The notes under the pieces: generated by a model
The model's database searches: none
What the model was told of the DNA's origin: nothing
Seen by the model: only the letters and a program-made list of their open reading frames with translations
Position numbers and translations under genes: made by a program
Assembly: GCA_905480565.1 (NCBI GenBank)
Contig: CAJQQW010000406.1
Location: forward strand, 1-6,332
Reading direction: 5' to 3'
Origin: an uncultured Halioglobus sp.
GTDB lineage: Bacteria > Pseudomonadota > Gammaproteobacteria > Pseudomonadales > Halieaceae
DNA length: 6,332 bases
Shown: one piece after another, positions 5,432-6,332 of the stretch
Position numbering within the stretch: the stretch's first letter is position 1
How the letters are laid out: each line of letters starts with the position of its first letter

Positions 5432-6332
5432 TCAAAGCTCCTCCAGCTTTTCCTGCATCTCGGCCACATCTCGCAGTCGCTGAGAAAGTATCGCGGAAGT
5501 CACGAAATCTCCGCGCGTCAGCTTGAGTGCATAATCCAACTGTTTCCTGGCCTGATCCAGAGCGCCGTTCAAAATAAAGTATTCTGCGCGGGATTGATGA
5601 AGACCGGCAATATTGCCCGAAAGTCCCTGCACTTCCGCCAGCAGATACCAGAGCGAAGGGTCATTAGGTGTGCGCTTGCTTTGTCGACGCAGCACCTCCT
5701 CGGCAATATGAGACTGACCATCTTTCATTAACGCCGTTGCATATGCCATGGTCAAGGGGTGATTCCCCGGCTTCGATTCCAACTCTCGCGAGAGTTTGCT
5801 AACAGCTTGCGCGTGCTTGTTACGAGCCATATCTATTTCCGCGTCCGCGAGAATGTATTCGAGACGATCAGGGCTTACAGACCAGATCGAATCCAGCTCC
5901 AGGCTTGCCTCATCTGCACGACCTGCCGCAATCAGCGACAACACCAGCCCGTAATGTGCCGCCTCCTTTGACCGGGGCGCACCCTCCAACTCGCCGCGAA
6001 ATCGAGCCACGGACTCCTCCGGTGTATCAGCCAGTGCAACCATGACGCGCGCGCGCATCAACTGATAGTCAAGATCATCACGCGGTGCCACGGCGGAGTA
6101 ATTTCTCGCGCGGTTACGGGTGTCGGCGATTCGGCTTTCAGAAAGTGGGTGAGTACGCAGAAACTCTGGGAGCTGACTGGTACTGTAGTAACGCGTCGAC
6201 TGCAGCATACGCTCGAACATTGCCGGCGCGGCATTGGGATCCATTCCCGCCCCCACAAGAGTTTGCATACCGATGCGGTCCGCCTCCTGTTCATTACCGC
6301 GACTGTAACGCAAGGCAGAATCCTGCGCTGCC
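5432..6332 (-). CDS. bepA: BepA/YfgC-like M48 metallopeptidase with TPR repeats, C-terminal part (5' end outside window)
   Basis: The minus-strand frame runs from the edge to TGA 5434-5432, giving 299 residues of an incomplete protein. BepA-type proteins are periplasmic zinc proteases and chaperones that help assemble or degrade LptD and other beta-barrel proteins of the outer membrane. Visible here is the end of the M48 domain: NEQEADRIG (residues 13-21 of the fragment), whose E16 is the third zinc ligand, and FLRTHPLSESRIAD with H61. The first two ligands (HExxH) and the signal peptide lie outside the window. From about residue 85 to 299 the chain is helical and repeat-like (for example DPSLWYLLAEVQGLSG, ALDQARKQLDYALKL), typical of the C-terminal TPR domain. 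A TTG at 6313 could be mistaken for a start, but the frame continues upstream with AAQDSALRYSRG, which fits the family. In Pseudomonas aeruginosa, as I recall, nadA also neighbours a bepA homologue. Confidence 0.9.
   Translation of the reverse strand, partial: AAQDSALRYSRGNEQEADRIGMQTLVGAGMDPNAAPAMFERMLQSTRYYSTSQLPEFLRTHPLSESRIADTRNRARNYSAVAPRDDLDYQLMRARVMVALADTPEESVARFRGELEGAPRSKEAAHYGLVLSLIAAGRADEASLELDSIWSVSPDRLEYILADAEIDMARNKHAQAVSKLSRELESKPGNHPLTMAYATALMKDGQSHIAEEVLRRQSKRTPNDPSLWYLLAEVQGLSGNIAGLHQSRAEYFILNGALDQARKQLDYALKLTRGDFVTSAILSQRLRDVAEMQEKLEEL

Noticed and set aside
5434..5450. Hairpin AAAGCT-5-AGCTTT at the nadA/bepA junction, considered as a bidirectional terminator
   Set aside because: The stem has only two G-C pairs, the T-run is short, and it falls within the last codons of the peptidase gene.

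Overview
The window looks like chromosomal DNA of a free-living gammaproteobacterium, possibly a marine or pseudomonad-like lineage. This rests on the close match of the nadA product to the Pseudomonas-type quinolinate synthase, on nadA lying beside a BepA/YfgC-type peptidase gene, and on the density of cyclic-di-GMP genes. The genus cannot be fixed from this sequence. I see no rRNA, tRNA, CRISPR array, intact transposase or phage gene.

Layout, left to right. (1) 1-445, minus strand: N-terminal part of a response regulator with an intact receiver domain, cut by the window edge just where a GGDEF domain appears to begin. (2) 446-595: divergent intergenic region. (3) 596-1831, plus strand: membrane-anchored diguanylate cyclase with an active-type GGEEF site and no RxxD inhibitory site. 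(4) 1838-3544, minus strand, convergent with the previous gene at a 6-nt gap: degenerate receiver, then a GGDEF domain with one substituted metal ligand, then a complete EAL phosphodiesterase domain. (5) 3545-4326: about 780 bp with no convincing large gene. It holds an AT-rich upstream region with two palindromes, a terminator-like hairpin, copies of GTCAAAATC in both orientations, competing hairpins and a possible 56-aa ORF. (6) 4327-5400, plus strand: nadA. (7) 5432-6332, minus strand, convergent with nadA: C-terminal part of a BepA-like M48 peptidase with TPR-type repeats, 5' end outside the window.

The three signalling genes form a local c-di-GMP module. One is a phosphorylatable receiver protein, one a membrane cyclase predicted to lack product inhibition, and one a soluble protein predicted to act mainly as a phosphodiesterase. 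The cyclase and phosphodiesterase genes run into each other without a visible terminator, so their transcripts could interfere. nadA (NAD synthesis) and the peptidase (outer-membrane protein quality control) are housekeeping genes with no evident link to the c-di-GMP genes.

The least explained part is 3760-4225. Its short repeats and opposing open frames, with no recognisable protein, suggest decayed mobile-element or miniature-repeat DNA. Only a database comparison could settle this.
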